This document shows positions 7,206 through 14,722 of a stretch of 14,939 nt of DNA, in pieces. The first letter of the stretch is position 1. Every line of letters starts with the position of its first letter. The position numbers and the translations under genes were made by a program. The stretch comes from CANQDT01 sp051878935 (lineage in GTDB: Bacteria; Bacillota; Clostridia; Lachnospirales; Lachnospiraceae), in the NCBI GenBank assembly GCA_051878935.1, contig JBJELB010000031.1, forward strand, positions 1 to 14,939, given 5' to 3'. The notes beneath the pieces were generated by a model that had not been told where the DNA came from, did no database searches, and worked only from the letters and a program-made list of their open reading frames with translations.

Positions 7206-7994
7206 ATGGAAGCATATTCGAATTTTTCCAGAAGCTATGATATGTTCATGGATAATGTTCCCTATGAAGAATGGTCAGAGTATCTTTGTAATCTGATGGA
7301 GCATTACCATATTGAAAAAGGTCTGGTGCTTGAGTTGGGCTGTGGCACCGGCAGTATGACAGAGCTGCTTGCAAAACGCGGATACGACATGATAGGGGTT
7401 GATAATTCCATTTCCATGCTGGAGATTGCGAAAGAAAAATCGCTTGCCAATCATTCTGATGTCTTATATCTTTTTCAGGATATGAGAGAATTTGAACTGT
7501 ACGGTACGGTGAATGCGATTATCAGCGTCTGTGACAGTATGAATTATATGACGACGGAAGAAGATATGATATCTGTTTTCAAACTGGCCAACAATTATCT
7601 GGAACCGGGAGGGTATTTCATTTTTGATTTGAATACGGTATATAAATATCAACAGCTTCTTGCAGATCATACCTTTGCTGAGGATCGGGAGCAGTGCAGC
7701 TTTATATGGGAAAATACCTATGATGAAGAAGATGCAATCAATGAATATCATCTCTGCCTGTTTCAGTGCAGGGATGATGGACTGTATGAAAAGTATGAAG
7801 AATACCATTATCAGAGAGCATATTCTCTGGAGAAAATAGCGGAACTTATAGACTTGGGAGGAATGGAATATGTAACGGCATATGATGCTTTTACGATGGA
7901 GCCGCCCAGAACAGACAGTGAGAGAATTTATGTGATTGCCCGTGAAAAATATCACGAGGGTAAAACATATCTGACTTCAGAAGAACAGGAGTAG
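7206..7994 (+). CDS. YqeM-like class I SAM-dependent methyltransferase
   Basis: The 262-residue protein has a Rossmann-type methyltransferase fold. Motif I (VLELGCGTGS, residues 41-50) binds S-adenosylmethionine, followed by GVDNS (64-68) with the acidic residue that holds the ribose, and QDMREF (91-96). The overall pattern (N-terminal YSNFSRSYDMFMDNVPYEEW, then ISVCDSMNYM, FIFDLNT and a late EYHYQRAYSLEKIAELI) resembles Bacillus subtilis YqeM, a conserved enzyme whose substrate is not established as far as I know. The start ATG directly follows the aminotransferase stop. GGAG at 7194-7197 serves as ribosome binding site. hslO follows 6 bases after the stop, continuing the operon. Confidence 0.85.
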   Translation: MEAYSNFSRSYDMFMDNVPYEEWSEYLCNLMEHYHIEKGLVLELGCGTGSMTELLAKRGYDMIGVDNSISMLEIAKEKSLANHSDVLYLFQDMREFELYGTVNAIISVCDSMNYMTTEEDMISVFKLANNYLEPGGYFIFDLNTVYKYQQLLADHTFAEDREQCSFIWENTYDEEDAINEYHLCLFQCRDDGLYEKYEEYHYQRAYSLEKIAELIDLGGMEYVTAYDAFTMEPPRTDSERIYVIAREKYHEGKTYLTSEEQE

Positions 7995-8000
7995 TGGAAG

Positions 8001-8876
8001 ATGGGAGATTATATGATTCGAGGTACGGCTGCTGACAATCAGATTCGTTTTATGGCAGCAGTTACGACAGATACGGTAGAAAGAGCAAGGACGATTCATA
8101 ATACCAGTCCGGTTGCAACAGCAGCACTAGGCAGACTGCTGACAGCCGGAGCAATGATGGGGGCCATGAATAAGAATCCGGATGATTTATTGACGCTGCA
8201 GATTCAATGCAGCGGTCCGATTGGCGGTCTCACGGTGACTTCCGATACAGTGGGACATGTCAAAGGCTATGTGCAAAATCCGGAAGTGCTGCTGCCTCCA
8301 AGTAAAGCCGGTAAGCTGGATGTTGGAAAAGCCCTTGATCTGGGCGTCCTGAGTGTGATTAAGGACATTGGACTAAAGGATCCTTATGTGGGACAGACAC
8401 AATTGGTATCCGGTGAGATTGCAGAGGATCTGACTTATTATTTTGCAACATCAGAGCAGACTCCGACGTCCGTTGCGTTAGGCGTGTTAATGAAGAAAGA
8501 GAATACCGTTTCCTGTGCGGGCGGATTTATCATTCAGTTGATGCCGTTTGCCGGGGAAGAAGTTGTTGATAAACTCGAGAAACGGATTAATGAGCTGACT
8601 TCGGTGACAGATTTATTAAAAACACTGACACCGGAACAAATGATAGAACAGCTGTTAGCTGATTTCGATATCGCCATTCACGATCAGCTTCCTGTGGAAT
8701 ATCACTGTAATTGTTCAAAGGAACGGGTGTCCGGTGCGATTATCAGTATAGGAAAGAAAGAGATTCAGGAAATGATAGATGATAGGGAGACCATTGAGGT
8801 TGGCTGCCATTTTTGTGGTGAGAAATATCATTTTACAGTCGAAGAGTTGGAGGAACTGTTGGAGAAGGCAAAATAA
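8001..8876 (+). CDS. hslO: Hsp33 redox-regulated chaperonin
   Basis: Hsp33 is a cytoplasmic holdase chaperone that is switched on by oxidation and partial unfolding. The 291-residue protein matches the family along its length: ATAALGRLLTAGAMMG (39-54), the GPIGGLTV core (72-79), SEQTPTSVALGVL (151-163) and AGGFIIQLMP (173-182). The C-terminal zinc centre is complete, with CNC (C236, C238) and CHFC (C269, C272), the CXC plus CX2C cysteines that sense hypochlorite or peroxide with heat. ATG 8001 is preferred because MGDYMIRGTA aligns with the usual MDYLVKA-type start. GGAG sits at 7988-7991. ATG 8013, with its own GGGAG at 8003-8007, is a less likely alternative. It is the last gene of the tight run before the regulator. 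Confidence 0.96.
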   Translation: MGDYMIRGTAADNQIRFMAAVTTDTVERARTIHNTSPVATAALGRLLTAGAMMGAMNKNPDDLLTLQIQCSGPIGGLTVTSDTVGHVKGYVQNPEVLLPPSKAGKLDVGKALDLGVLSVIKDIGLKDPYVGQTQLVSGEIAEDLTYYFATSEQTPTSVALGVLMKKENTVSCAGGFIIQLMPFAGEEVVDKLEKRINELTSVTDLLKTLTPEQMIEQLLADFDIAIHDQLPVEYHCNCSKERVSGAIISIGKKEIQEMIDDRETIEVGCHFCGEKYHFTVEELEELLEKAK

Positions 8877-8881
8877 GAAGC

Positions 8882-8888
8882 AGGGGGG
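8882..8888 (+). promoter_or_regulatory. Ribosome binding site fixing the TTG 8896 start
   Basis: AGGGGGG lies 7 bases before TTG 8896. An in-frame ATG at 8779 lies deep inside hslO and would add 39 residues that are simply hslO read in another frame, so it is not the start. Confidence 0.75.
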
Positions 8889-8895
8889 CGATACA

Positions 8896-9750
8896 TTGGA
8901 GTATATCAAGAAATCCTTTTCTTTTGACATAAAGGGGTATCGATTCACATTTAAGAGTGTGAAATATGCAACATATCATGTGGGGATTCAGGAGCATTTT
9001 CATGCAAAAAACGGATTTGAACTAAATTATAATATAGAAGGATACAGTAAACTGATCTCGAATGGAGAACAATATCTGATTGAGCCTGATACCTTTTTTA
9101 TCAACGGTTCAGGCAACCGGCATGCACAGTTACCTGTATCAGATGATACAGTTACAGATTATTGCATCTTCTTTTATATCGAATGGAAGGAAGAGAGTAA
9201 AAAGAAGGATTTGTATCTAGAAGATTTCAGCAATTTATCTTTTTTCATCTCCAAAGGGGATACAAAACTGTTAGCTTTATTGGATGAAATAAAAGAGGAA
9301 TTGATAAATCCGCAAATTGAGAGCTCGGAATACCTGGAAGCAATATGCAGGCAGTTCATTTTGCGATTACTACGGCTCTATCATCCTGTGGAAATGGTTG
9401 AGATTGAGAATGAATTTATCAGCTCTGATGCCCGTCGTCTGCAGCGGATTGAGGCGGCTTTTTTATGGCAGATAGAGAATCTGTCTCTGAATTCTCTTTC
9501 GGAAATTATCCATTGCGGGCCAAGGCAGACACAACGAATCCTACAGCAGGAATATGGAAAAAGCTTTCGCGAATTAAAAGCATATTATGCCGTATCAAAA
9601 GCAAAAGAGCTATTATTGAATACGGATCAGTCTATAGAAGAAATTGCAACCCTGTGTGGTTGTACGGCTGCCAGACAACTGAATGATTATTTTCAAAATG
9701 AATATCATATCTCGCCTTCAAAATACCGCATGGAGAACAGAAAAGTATGA
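8896..9750 (+). CDS. AraC-family transcriptional regulator
   Basis: The 284-residue DNA-binding protein has an N-terminal cupin-like ligand domain (about residues 20-100). Its EHFHAKNGFELNYNIEG, GEQYLIEPDTFFINGSGNRH stretch is typical of AraC sensors of sugars or related compounds. The C-terminal AraC DNA-binding domain has two helix-turn-helix units: the first around SLNSLSEIIHCGPRQTQRILQQ (198-218), the second around SIEEIATLCGCTAARQLNDYF (246-266), ending in the family signature EYHISPSKYR (269-278). The start is TTG 8896. The gene lies 19 bases after hslO, so it may be read from the upstream operon, and it ends in its own strong terminator. It sits directly before the secreted fucosidase, making that gene the obvious candidate target. 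This is inferred from position only. Confidence 0.88.
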   Translation: MEYIKKSFSFDIKGYRFTFKSVKYATYHVGIQEHFHAKNGFELNYNIEGYSKLISNGEQYLIEPDTFFINGSGNRHAQLPVSDDTVTDYCIFFYIEWKEESKKKDLYLEDFSNLSFFISKGDTKLLALLDEIKEELINPQIESSEYLEAICRQFILRLLRLYHPVEMVEIENEFISSDARRLQRIEAAFLWQIENLSLNSLSEIIHCGPRQTQRILQQEYGKSFRELKAYYAVSKAKELLLNTDQSIEEIATLCGCTAARQLNDYFQNEYHISPSKYRMENRKV

Positions 9751-9756
9751 TGTGAG

Positions 9757-9822
9757 AGCACCGCTCAGAAATACGTCACATTTGTCATATTTGTGTCGTA
9801 GTTCTGAGTGGTGCTTTTTTTT
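9757..9822 (+). terminator. Strong rho-independent terminator after the AraC-family gene
   Basis: A 14-bp stem (AGCACCGCTCAGAA at 9757-9770 with TTCTGAGTGGTGCT at 9802-9815, one G-T wobble) continues inward through TACG/CGTA and CACA/TGTG pairs broken by single mismatches. Eight T residues follow (9815-9822). Its stem overlaps the region where the -35 element of the next promoter would be. Confidence 0.93.
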
Positions 9823-9827
9823 AATCC

Positions 9828-9836
9828 TGATATAAT
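9828..9836 (+). promoter_or_regulatory. Extended -10 promoter of the fucosidase gene
   Basis: TGATATAAT has a perfect TATAAT (9831-9836) preceded by the TG of an extended -10. No recognisable -35 box lies 16-18 bases upstream, where the sequence is the 3' arm of the terminator hairpin. A good -10 without a -35 suits an activator-dependent promoter, which is consistent with the adjacent AraC-family gene. Transcription would begin near 9843. Confidence 0.65.
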
Positions 9837-9869
9837 GATAATGCTAAATTATGATTAGGAGGGGATGCT

Positions 9870-12800
9870 ATGCGAAAATGGAAAAAACTACTGTCTCTGC
9901 TCGTATCAATGGCTCTACTGGCAACCAATATTCCGGGTATGCCATTGCCGAAAAGCGTACCGACGCAGATAGTCAGCAGCGTAAACGCAGCAACAACTAA
10001 AGAAATTGCATTCAATGCAGTTGATTTGATTCGTACACAGGAATCAAAACAAACAACGAACTCGACCCTGTTCTCCGGAACAGAGGTTAATTACACGAAG
10101 GATTCAACTTATAGCTTTGATAGTCCGATTTATTTTTATCTTCCAAATGTGGATGCAAGTAAACTGGTGTCTATCAAGGCTCATTATGGCTTTATGAATG
10201 CATCAACCATGCCTGTGGTAGAGTATTATTCTTCACCGAACAAGATTTCATCACTTAGTCAGATAGATGTATCAGAGCTGACACCGTTTGCCGGTGCAAC
10301 ACTTTCAAAGAGCAGCAACTATGGTTACTTCTATTATACGCTGGATGCGTCAGGTGCCAGCTTCGCTGATTCACCAAGAGATGTGGCAAGAGATGCAACC
10401 TGTACGGAGTACAGTTTTCAAGCACCAGAGGAAACCGGTGATGGTATCATTGTGAGAGTAACTCCAAATGCTTCAACAGTACTCTATTTTGACCAGTTTG
10501 TACTGACGGTTGAAGCAGAAGAGGAGATATCTGTTCCTGCAGAGAAATCCGATCAGGACACATATACGGATACCTGGTTTGCCAATAATGTTTCCGTGAA
10601 AACCAGTGGAAGCACGAAAAGCAACAAAACCGGAACGATATCCGGAACACAATGTAATTATGATAATCTTTCTGATCCATCTTCCATCTACTTTTACATA
10701 CCGAATGTTGATATGTCCCGTCTTCAGGAGATTCACACCTATGTCGGATTTGACAGTGGAAGCAGCAATCAGCAGAATGCAAAATTAACATTCCGTTACT
10801 ATGCGGCACCGGAAGCTGTAACTGATGCTGCAAATATTGATGTATCGGAACAGGCACCATTTGCCAAGGCTACGATTTATAAAACCGAACAATGGGGTTT
10901 CTTATATTCCAAATTATCCTTTGACAGCACGGAGCTGTTGACGGAAGTGGAAGGATTAACACCGAGTAAAAAAGGTGTCATGGAAGAGGCATCCTTTGTG
11001 CCATTAACCTCTGCGACAACCGGTGTGATTGTGGAATGTGTAGTAACAGGAACATCGTATGTATATTTTGATGCCTTCCGTTTTGTATCAGCTTATGATG
11101 AAACTGACAGACATAACATCACATCAGACGGACAGGTTGCTCTTAATGAATATGCTTATGTAGGACAGACGGTTTCTTTGACAGTGCCTGATAACTATGT
11201 TGAGAATTCTTTATTGGTAACCTATAAAAACTTATCGGATGTAACCGAGAATGTTGTGGTAACGCAGGCTTCTGAGAATGCAGGGGAATACACCTTTACG
11301 ATGCCGGATTTTGATGTCAATGTAAGCTGTCTGGTACAGGAAAGTGCCAATCAGCCGGTGATAGTCGGTACTGCCAGCAATTATTATGTAAAGAGTGGAA
11401 GTAATCTGACCTTTGATTTTGCAGTACCTGACCTGGACGAAAAATACCAGTATTCCCAGGCAACAGTCAAGGTGCCGGTTCGTACACATGCATCGAATGC
11501 CAAAAATATGACAGCCTCCATTGGCTCAACCGATTTTGATATCTCCGGAGGTGTGGTGAGTGGCACCCGGAATGGTGATTGTATCGTAAAGGATGCAATC
11601 AATCAGTTGGTGATTACGAATGAGAATACATCCGGTGTGGATTATTATCATGCAAGTGCCGGACATTATCCAGCAACAGCAGCAGATCTGGCAACCTTGA
11701 CCTTAACAATTGAAGATGTAGATCTGCGCGTAGCCGGTATTACGATTGATGAGAAAAATTATTCCAATTATTCCATTATTCCAAATGGAAAGGCGGTATC
11801 CGATATTACTCTGGCAAAATATGAAGAGTATACCGTACCTGACGCAAAAATGGATATAACGTTATGGAAAGCAGGTAATGTCATTGCGACAAAGGAACTT
11901 TCTTTCACGAATACTGATTTTACGGATAATCAGTTAAGCTTTGCTTTAGGTGAGGAACTGATGATTCCGGAGAGAGCGGACGAAAGCTATGAATTGAAGA
12001 TTCAACTAAAGGATCTTTCAGGAAATGAGTTAGCTACTCTGTTTTCTGTAAAAACAAAGAAGTTTAAGGAGAATCTGTTTAGAAGCAACATGTCTCTCTG
12101 GTATGATGAGCCTGCTGCAGAAGATGTCGATAATTGTTGGTCGAATTTTAATAGTGTTGACCACAGTATCTGGGAAGAACGCGCACTCCCAATCGGCAAC
12201 GGCTATATGGGTGCGATGTCCTTTGGCGGCGTTGCTCAGGAACGACTTCAGTTAAATGAAAAAACATTATGGGAAGGAAAACCGAACCATATCTCCGGTG
12301 ACATCAGCGGAAGCTTCCAGGCGGCACGTCAGGCAGCAGTTGATGGAGATACTGCGTCAGCAGAAACCTATGCACAACAGATTTTTGGGTCAAGTTCGAA
12401 CTATGGAACTTATACATGCTTTGGAAATCTGTCGTTTGATTTTACGAATATCAAAAAAGGTACAGAATATCAGAATTACGTCCGGGCGTTGGATCTGGAT
12501 AATTCGAAGCAAACCGTACAATATGATGTTGAGGGTGTAACCTATCAAAGAGAATATTTTGCGAGCTACCCTGACCGTCTGATGGCGGTACGTCTGGGTG
12601 CTGATGTATCCAACCAGATCAGCTTTCAAATGAGTTTTAGCAATCAGCCGAATAACTCAAAAAATATTGTGACAACATTTGAGAATCATACGCTGAAGGT
12701 TGCAGGTGAATTATCTCAAAACGGACTTCGTTGGGCTGCGGAATATAAAATCATTCCTACAGGTGGCAGCATAAGCTATGATGGCACAGGAACGGTAGAA

Positions 12801-14681
12801 GTATCGGATGCGGATGAAGTTGTTATTCTGATTGCTCTGGCAACAGATTACAAGTTCAGTCAGGAGGATGAGTTCCGTACCGGTATCGATCCTATGACGG
12901 TTACTGATGGAATATTAGAAAATGCAGATGATTTTGATGCATTATATGAATCACATCTGGAGGATTACAAGTCTATTTACGATAATGTTGAATTGAAAAT
13001 TTCAGATGAGAATAATAAGCCGACGGATGATATGCGTAGCGATTACGCCAACGGAGATACGAACACGTTTCTGGATCAGTTGTTCTACCAGTATGGGCGT
13101 TATTTACTGATTTCTTCTTCCAGAAGCGGAAGTCTGCCGGCGAACCTTCAGGGTGTTTGGGCAGATCAGAAGGCACCGGCATGGCAGTCCGACTATCATA
13201 TTAATATCAATCTGGAGATGAACTATTATCCGGCTCCAAATGGAAATATGATTGAAACGATGGAAGCGTTGCTTGACTGGCTGGAAGAAACGGCCAAGAT
13301 CGGTCAGCAGACAGCGAAGAATGTATACGGATGTAACGGATGGGTATCCCATACATCCAATAACGCCTATGGCTTTACGGATCCCGGCTGGGGAATCAGC
13401 TGGGGAATTGCACCGGAATCTTCCGGATGGATCTGCTTAAATCTCTGGGATATGTACGATTATACAAAAGATGAGAAATATATTGACCGTATCTACCATA
13501 TTATTCAGGAAGCAGTTCGTTTCTACACAGAATATCTGTACTATGATGAGACGACGGATGAATATGTAGCCGGTCCATCGGTATCTGCTGAACATGGAAA
13601 TCTGACGATGGGTGCCAAAATCGCTCAGCAAATTATTGCACAGATTTATGATGTTTATATGGAAGCAAGTGCAATTGAAGCAGTAGGAGAATTGGTAGAC
13701 AGTGATCTTCTTGAAACGGTTAAGCTTCAGAGAAAGAAGCTTCAGGCACCGGTTGAGATCGGAACCTGGGGAAATATTAAGGAATGGAACACCTATCAGG
13801 GTACCAGCTGTGAAGAAGGTACCAATCACCGACACGTTTCCCATTTAGTATCCTTATATCCATGTAACCAGATAACCAGAAGGAACCCAAGATTACTGCA
13901 GGCTGCCCGTACGACACTAAATACCCGTGGTGATGAAGCAACGGGATGGGCGAGAGCGAATAAGACTCTGTTATGGGCGAGAGCAATCGGACAGGATACG
14001 GACGATCTTACTTCGGAATTCAATGTAAAAGGAAAATACTATACTACAAAATCAGTTTCCAATGCAGATCGTGCATATAGTATTTACCAGGGTCAGATTA
14101 AAGACTGTACGTTATCGAATTTATTCGATACTCATCCGCCGTTCCAGATCGATGGTAACTTTGGTGCAACGGCTGCAATGGGTGAATTCCTGTTACAGAG
14201 TCATGATGGATATCTTGATATTCTGCCGTCCCTGCCAACTGCATGGGCAGATAAGGGTTCGGTAAAAGGCTTACTGGCACGAGACGCCTTTGAAGTGGAT
14301 ATCACATGGGAGGATGCAGCTCCTGTTACTGCTGCGATTACTTCCAATGCCGGAGAAACATGCTATATCTACAATAATGAGAAATATGGTACTCCTACGA
14401 TTAAAGCAGATGGTAAGACTATAAAATGTGATATCGTACAGGAAGATGGATTATCACTGATTACTTTTGATACAACAGCCGGTACAACCTATACATTAGA
14501 TTACACACCACTGTTGGGTGATACGAATCGTGATGGCATAATAACAGCAGTGGATGCACTTTTGGTATTATCACAGGGAGCTTCTCTTGATAAGGAAACA
14601 GCGGATGTTAATCAGGATAATCAAATCAATTCAGAAGATGCATTTTTAATATTACAAAAAGCTACGGAAGAAATAGAGTAA
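9870..14681 (+). CDS. Secreted multimodular GH95 alpha-L-fucosidase with C-terminal dockerin
   Basis: The 1603-residue enzyme is predicted to remove terminal alpha-linked L-fucose from glycans outside the cell. Order of parts: a signal peptide (MRKWKK, a hydrophobic stretch, likely cleavage after VNA at residue 40); two homologous beta-rich modules (about 45-215 and 230-408); a module resembling divergent InlB-type repeats, ending YTFTMPDFDVNVSC (about 412-490); an unassigned beta-rich region (about 495-735); the GH95 region (about 740-1545); and a dockerin (1549-1600). GH95 landmarks are RALPIGNGYMGAMSFGG (771-787), LQLNEKTLWEG (793-803), SLPANLQGVWAD (1088-1099), YHININLEMNYYPA (1109-1122) with the two Asn that position the catalytic water (N1112, N1114), PSVSAE (E1241, the presumed general acid) and PFQIDGNFGATA (D1428). 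All residues known to matter in Bifidobacterium AfcA appear present. AGGAGGGG at 9857-9864 precedes ATG 9870. There is no LPXTG or membrane anchor. Confidence 0.93.
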   Translation: MRKWKKLLSLLVSMALLATNIPGMPLPKSVPTQIVSSVNAATTKEIAFNAVDLIRTQESKQTTNSTLFSGTEVNYTKDSTYSFDSPIYFYLPNVDASKLVSIKAHYGFMNASTMPVVEYYSSPNKISSLSQIDVSELTPFAGATLSKSSNYGYFYYTLDASGASFADSPRDVARDATCTEYSFQAPEETGDGIIVRVTPNASTVLYFDQFVLTVEAEEEISVPAEKSDQDTYTDTWFANNVSVKTSGSTKSNKTGTISGTQCNYDNLSDPSSIYFYIPNVDMSRLQEIHTYVGFDSGSSNQQNAKLTFRYYAAPEAVTDAANIDVSEQAPFAKATIYKTEQWGFLYSKLSFDSTELLTEVEGLTPSKKGVMEEASFVPLTSATTGVIVECVVTGTSYVYFDAFRFVSAYDETDRHNITSDGQVALNEYAYVGQTVSLTVPDNYVENSLLVTYKNLSDVTENVVVTQASENAGEYTFTMPDFDVNVSCLVQESANQPVIVGTASNYYVKSGSNLTFDFAVPDLDEKYQYSQATVKVPVRTHASNAKNMTASIGSTDFDISGGVVSGTRNGDCIVKDAINQLVITNENTSGVDYYHASAGHYPATAADLATLTLTIEDVDLRVAGITIDEKNYSNYSIIPNGKAVSDITLAKYEEYTVPDAKMDITLWKAGNVIATKELSFTNTDFTDNQLSFALGEELMIPERADESYELKIQLKDLSGNELATLFSVKTKKFKENLFRSNMSLWYDEPAAEDVDNCWSNFNSVDHSIWEERALPIGNGYMGAMSFGGVAQERLQLNEKTLWEGKPNHISGDISGSFQAARQAAVDGDTASAETYAQQIFGSSSNYGTYTCFGNLSFDFTNIKKGTEYQNYVRALDLDNSKQTVQYDVEGVTYQREYFASYPDRLMAVRLGADVSNQISFQMSFSNQPNNSKNIVTTFENHTLKVAGELSQNGLRWAAEYKIIPTGGSISYDGTGTVEVSDADEVVILIALATDYKFSQEDEFRTGIDPMTVTDGILENADDFDALYESHLEDYKSIYDNVELKISDENNKPTDDMRSDYANGDTNTFLDQLFYQYGRYLLISSSRSGSLPANLQGVWADQKAPAWQSDYHININLEMNYYPAPNGNMIETMEALLDWLEETAKIGQQTAKNVYGCNGWVSHTSNNAYGFTDPGWGISWGIAPESSGWICLNLWDMYDYTKDEKYIDRIYHIIQEAVRFYTEYLYYDETTDEYVAGPSVSAEHGNLTMGAKIAQQIIAQIYDVYMEASAIEAVGELVDSDLLETVKLQRKKLQAPVEIGTWGNIKEWNTYQGTSCEEGTNHRHVSHLVSLYPCNQITRRNPRLLQAARTTLNTRGDEATGWARANKTLLWARAIGQDTDDLTSEFNVKGKYYTTKSVSNADRAYSIYQGQIKDCTLSNLFDTHPPFQIDGNFGATAAMGEFLLQSHDGYLDILPSLPTAWADKGSVKGLLARDAFEVDITWEDAAPVTAAITSNAGETCYIYNNEKYGTPTIKADGKTIKCDIVQEDGLSLITFDTTAGTTYTLDYTPLLGDTNRDGIITAVDALLVLSQGASLDKETADVNQDNQINSEDAFLILQKATEEIE
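10002..10514 (+). repeat. First copy of a duplicated N-terminal module in the fucosidase
   Basis: Residues about 45-215. It shares with the second copy the blocks SPIYFYLPNVDASKL, IDVSELTPFAGAT and YFDQF in the same order and spacing. I cannot assign it to a named family. A sugar-binding beta-sandwich is a guess from its place in a secreted glycosidase. Confidence 0.75.
10557..11093 (+). repeat. Second copy of the duplicated N-terminal module
   Basis: Residues about 230-408. The matching blocks are SSIYFYIPNVDMSRL, IDVSEQAPFAKAT and YFDAF, offset 186-193 residues from the first copy. The copies are clearly related but well diverged, so the duplication is old. Confidence 0.75.
14514..14669 (+). 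other. Dockerin domain of the fucosidase
   Basis: Two EF-hand-like calcium loops are visible. Loop 1 is GDTNRDGIITAVDALLVL with ligands D1551, N1553, D1555 and D1562. Loop 2 is ADVNQDNQINSEDAFLIL with D1579, N1581, D1583 and D1590. This is the classic duplicated type I-like dockerin, which binds cohesin modules on scaffold proteins. It follows the catalytic region with almost no linker. Confidence 0.9.
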
Positions 14682-14690
14682 CGTAGAAAC

Positions 14691-14722
14691 AAAGGGGCTG
14701 TTCATTATGATATGCCCCTTTT
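14691..14722 (+). terminator. Probable terminator after the fucosidase gene
   Basis: AAAGGGGC (14691-14698) pairs perfectly with GCCCCTTT (14714-14721) around a 15-base loop. The T-run is short and partly inside the stem, so strength is moderate. It begins 9 bases after the stop codon. Confidence 0.6.

Noticed and set aside
7464..7955. 163-codon open frame on the minus strand
   Set aside because: It lies wholly antisense to the methyltransferase gene, which has clear motifs, and it shows no ribosome site or recognisable domain.
8779..8895. Upstream ATG start for the AraC-family regulator
   Set aside because: The extra 39 residues are hslO's zinc domain read out of frame. TTG 8896 has a good ribosome site.
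10447..10860. 137-codon open frame on the minus strand
   Set aside because: It is antisense to the duplicated modules of the fucosidase. Its composition is His- and Cys-rich, as expected from a mirrored frame.
13437..13844. 135-codon open frame on the minus strand
   Set aside because: It is antisense to the conserved GH95 catalytic core, where open mirrored frames arise from codon bias.
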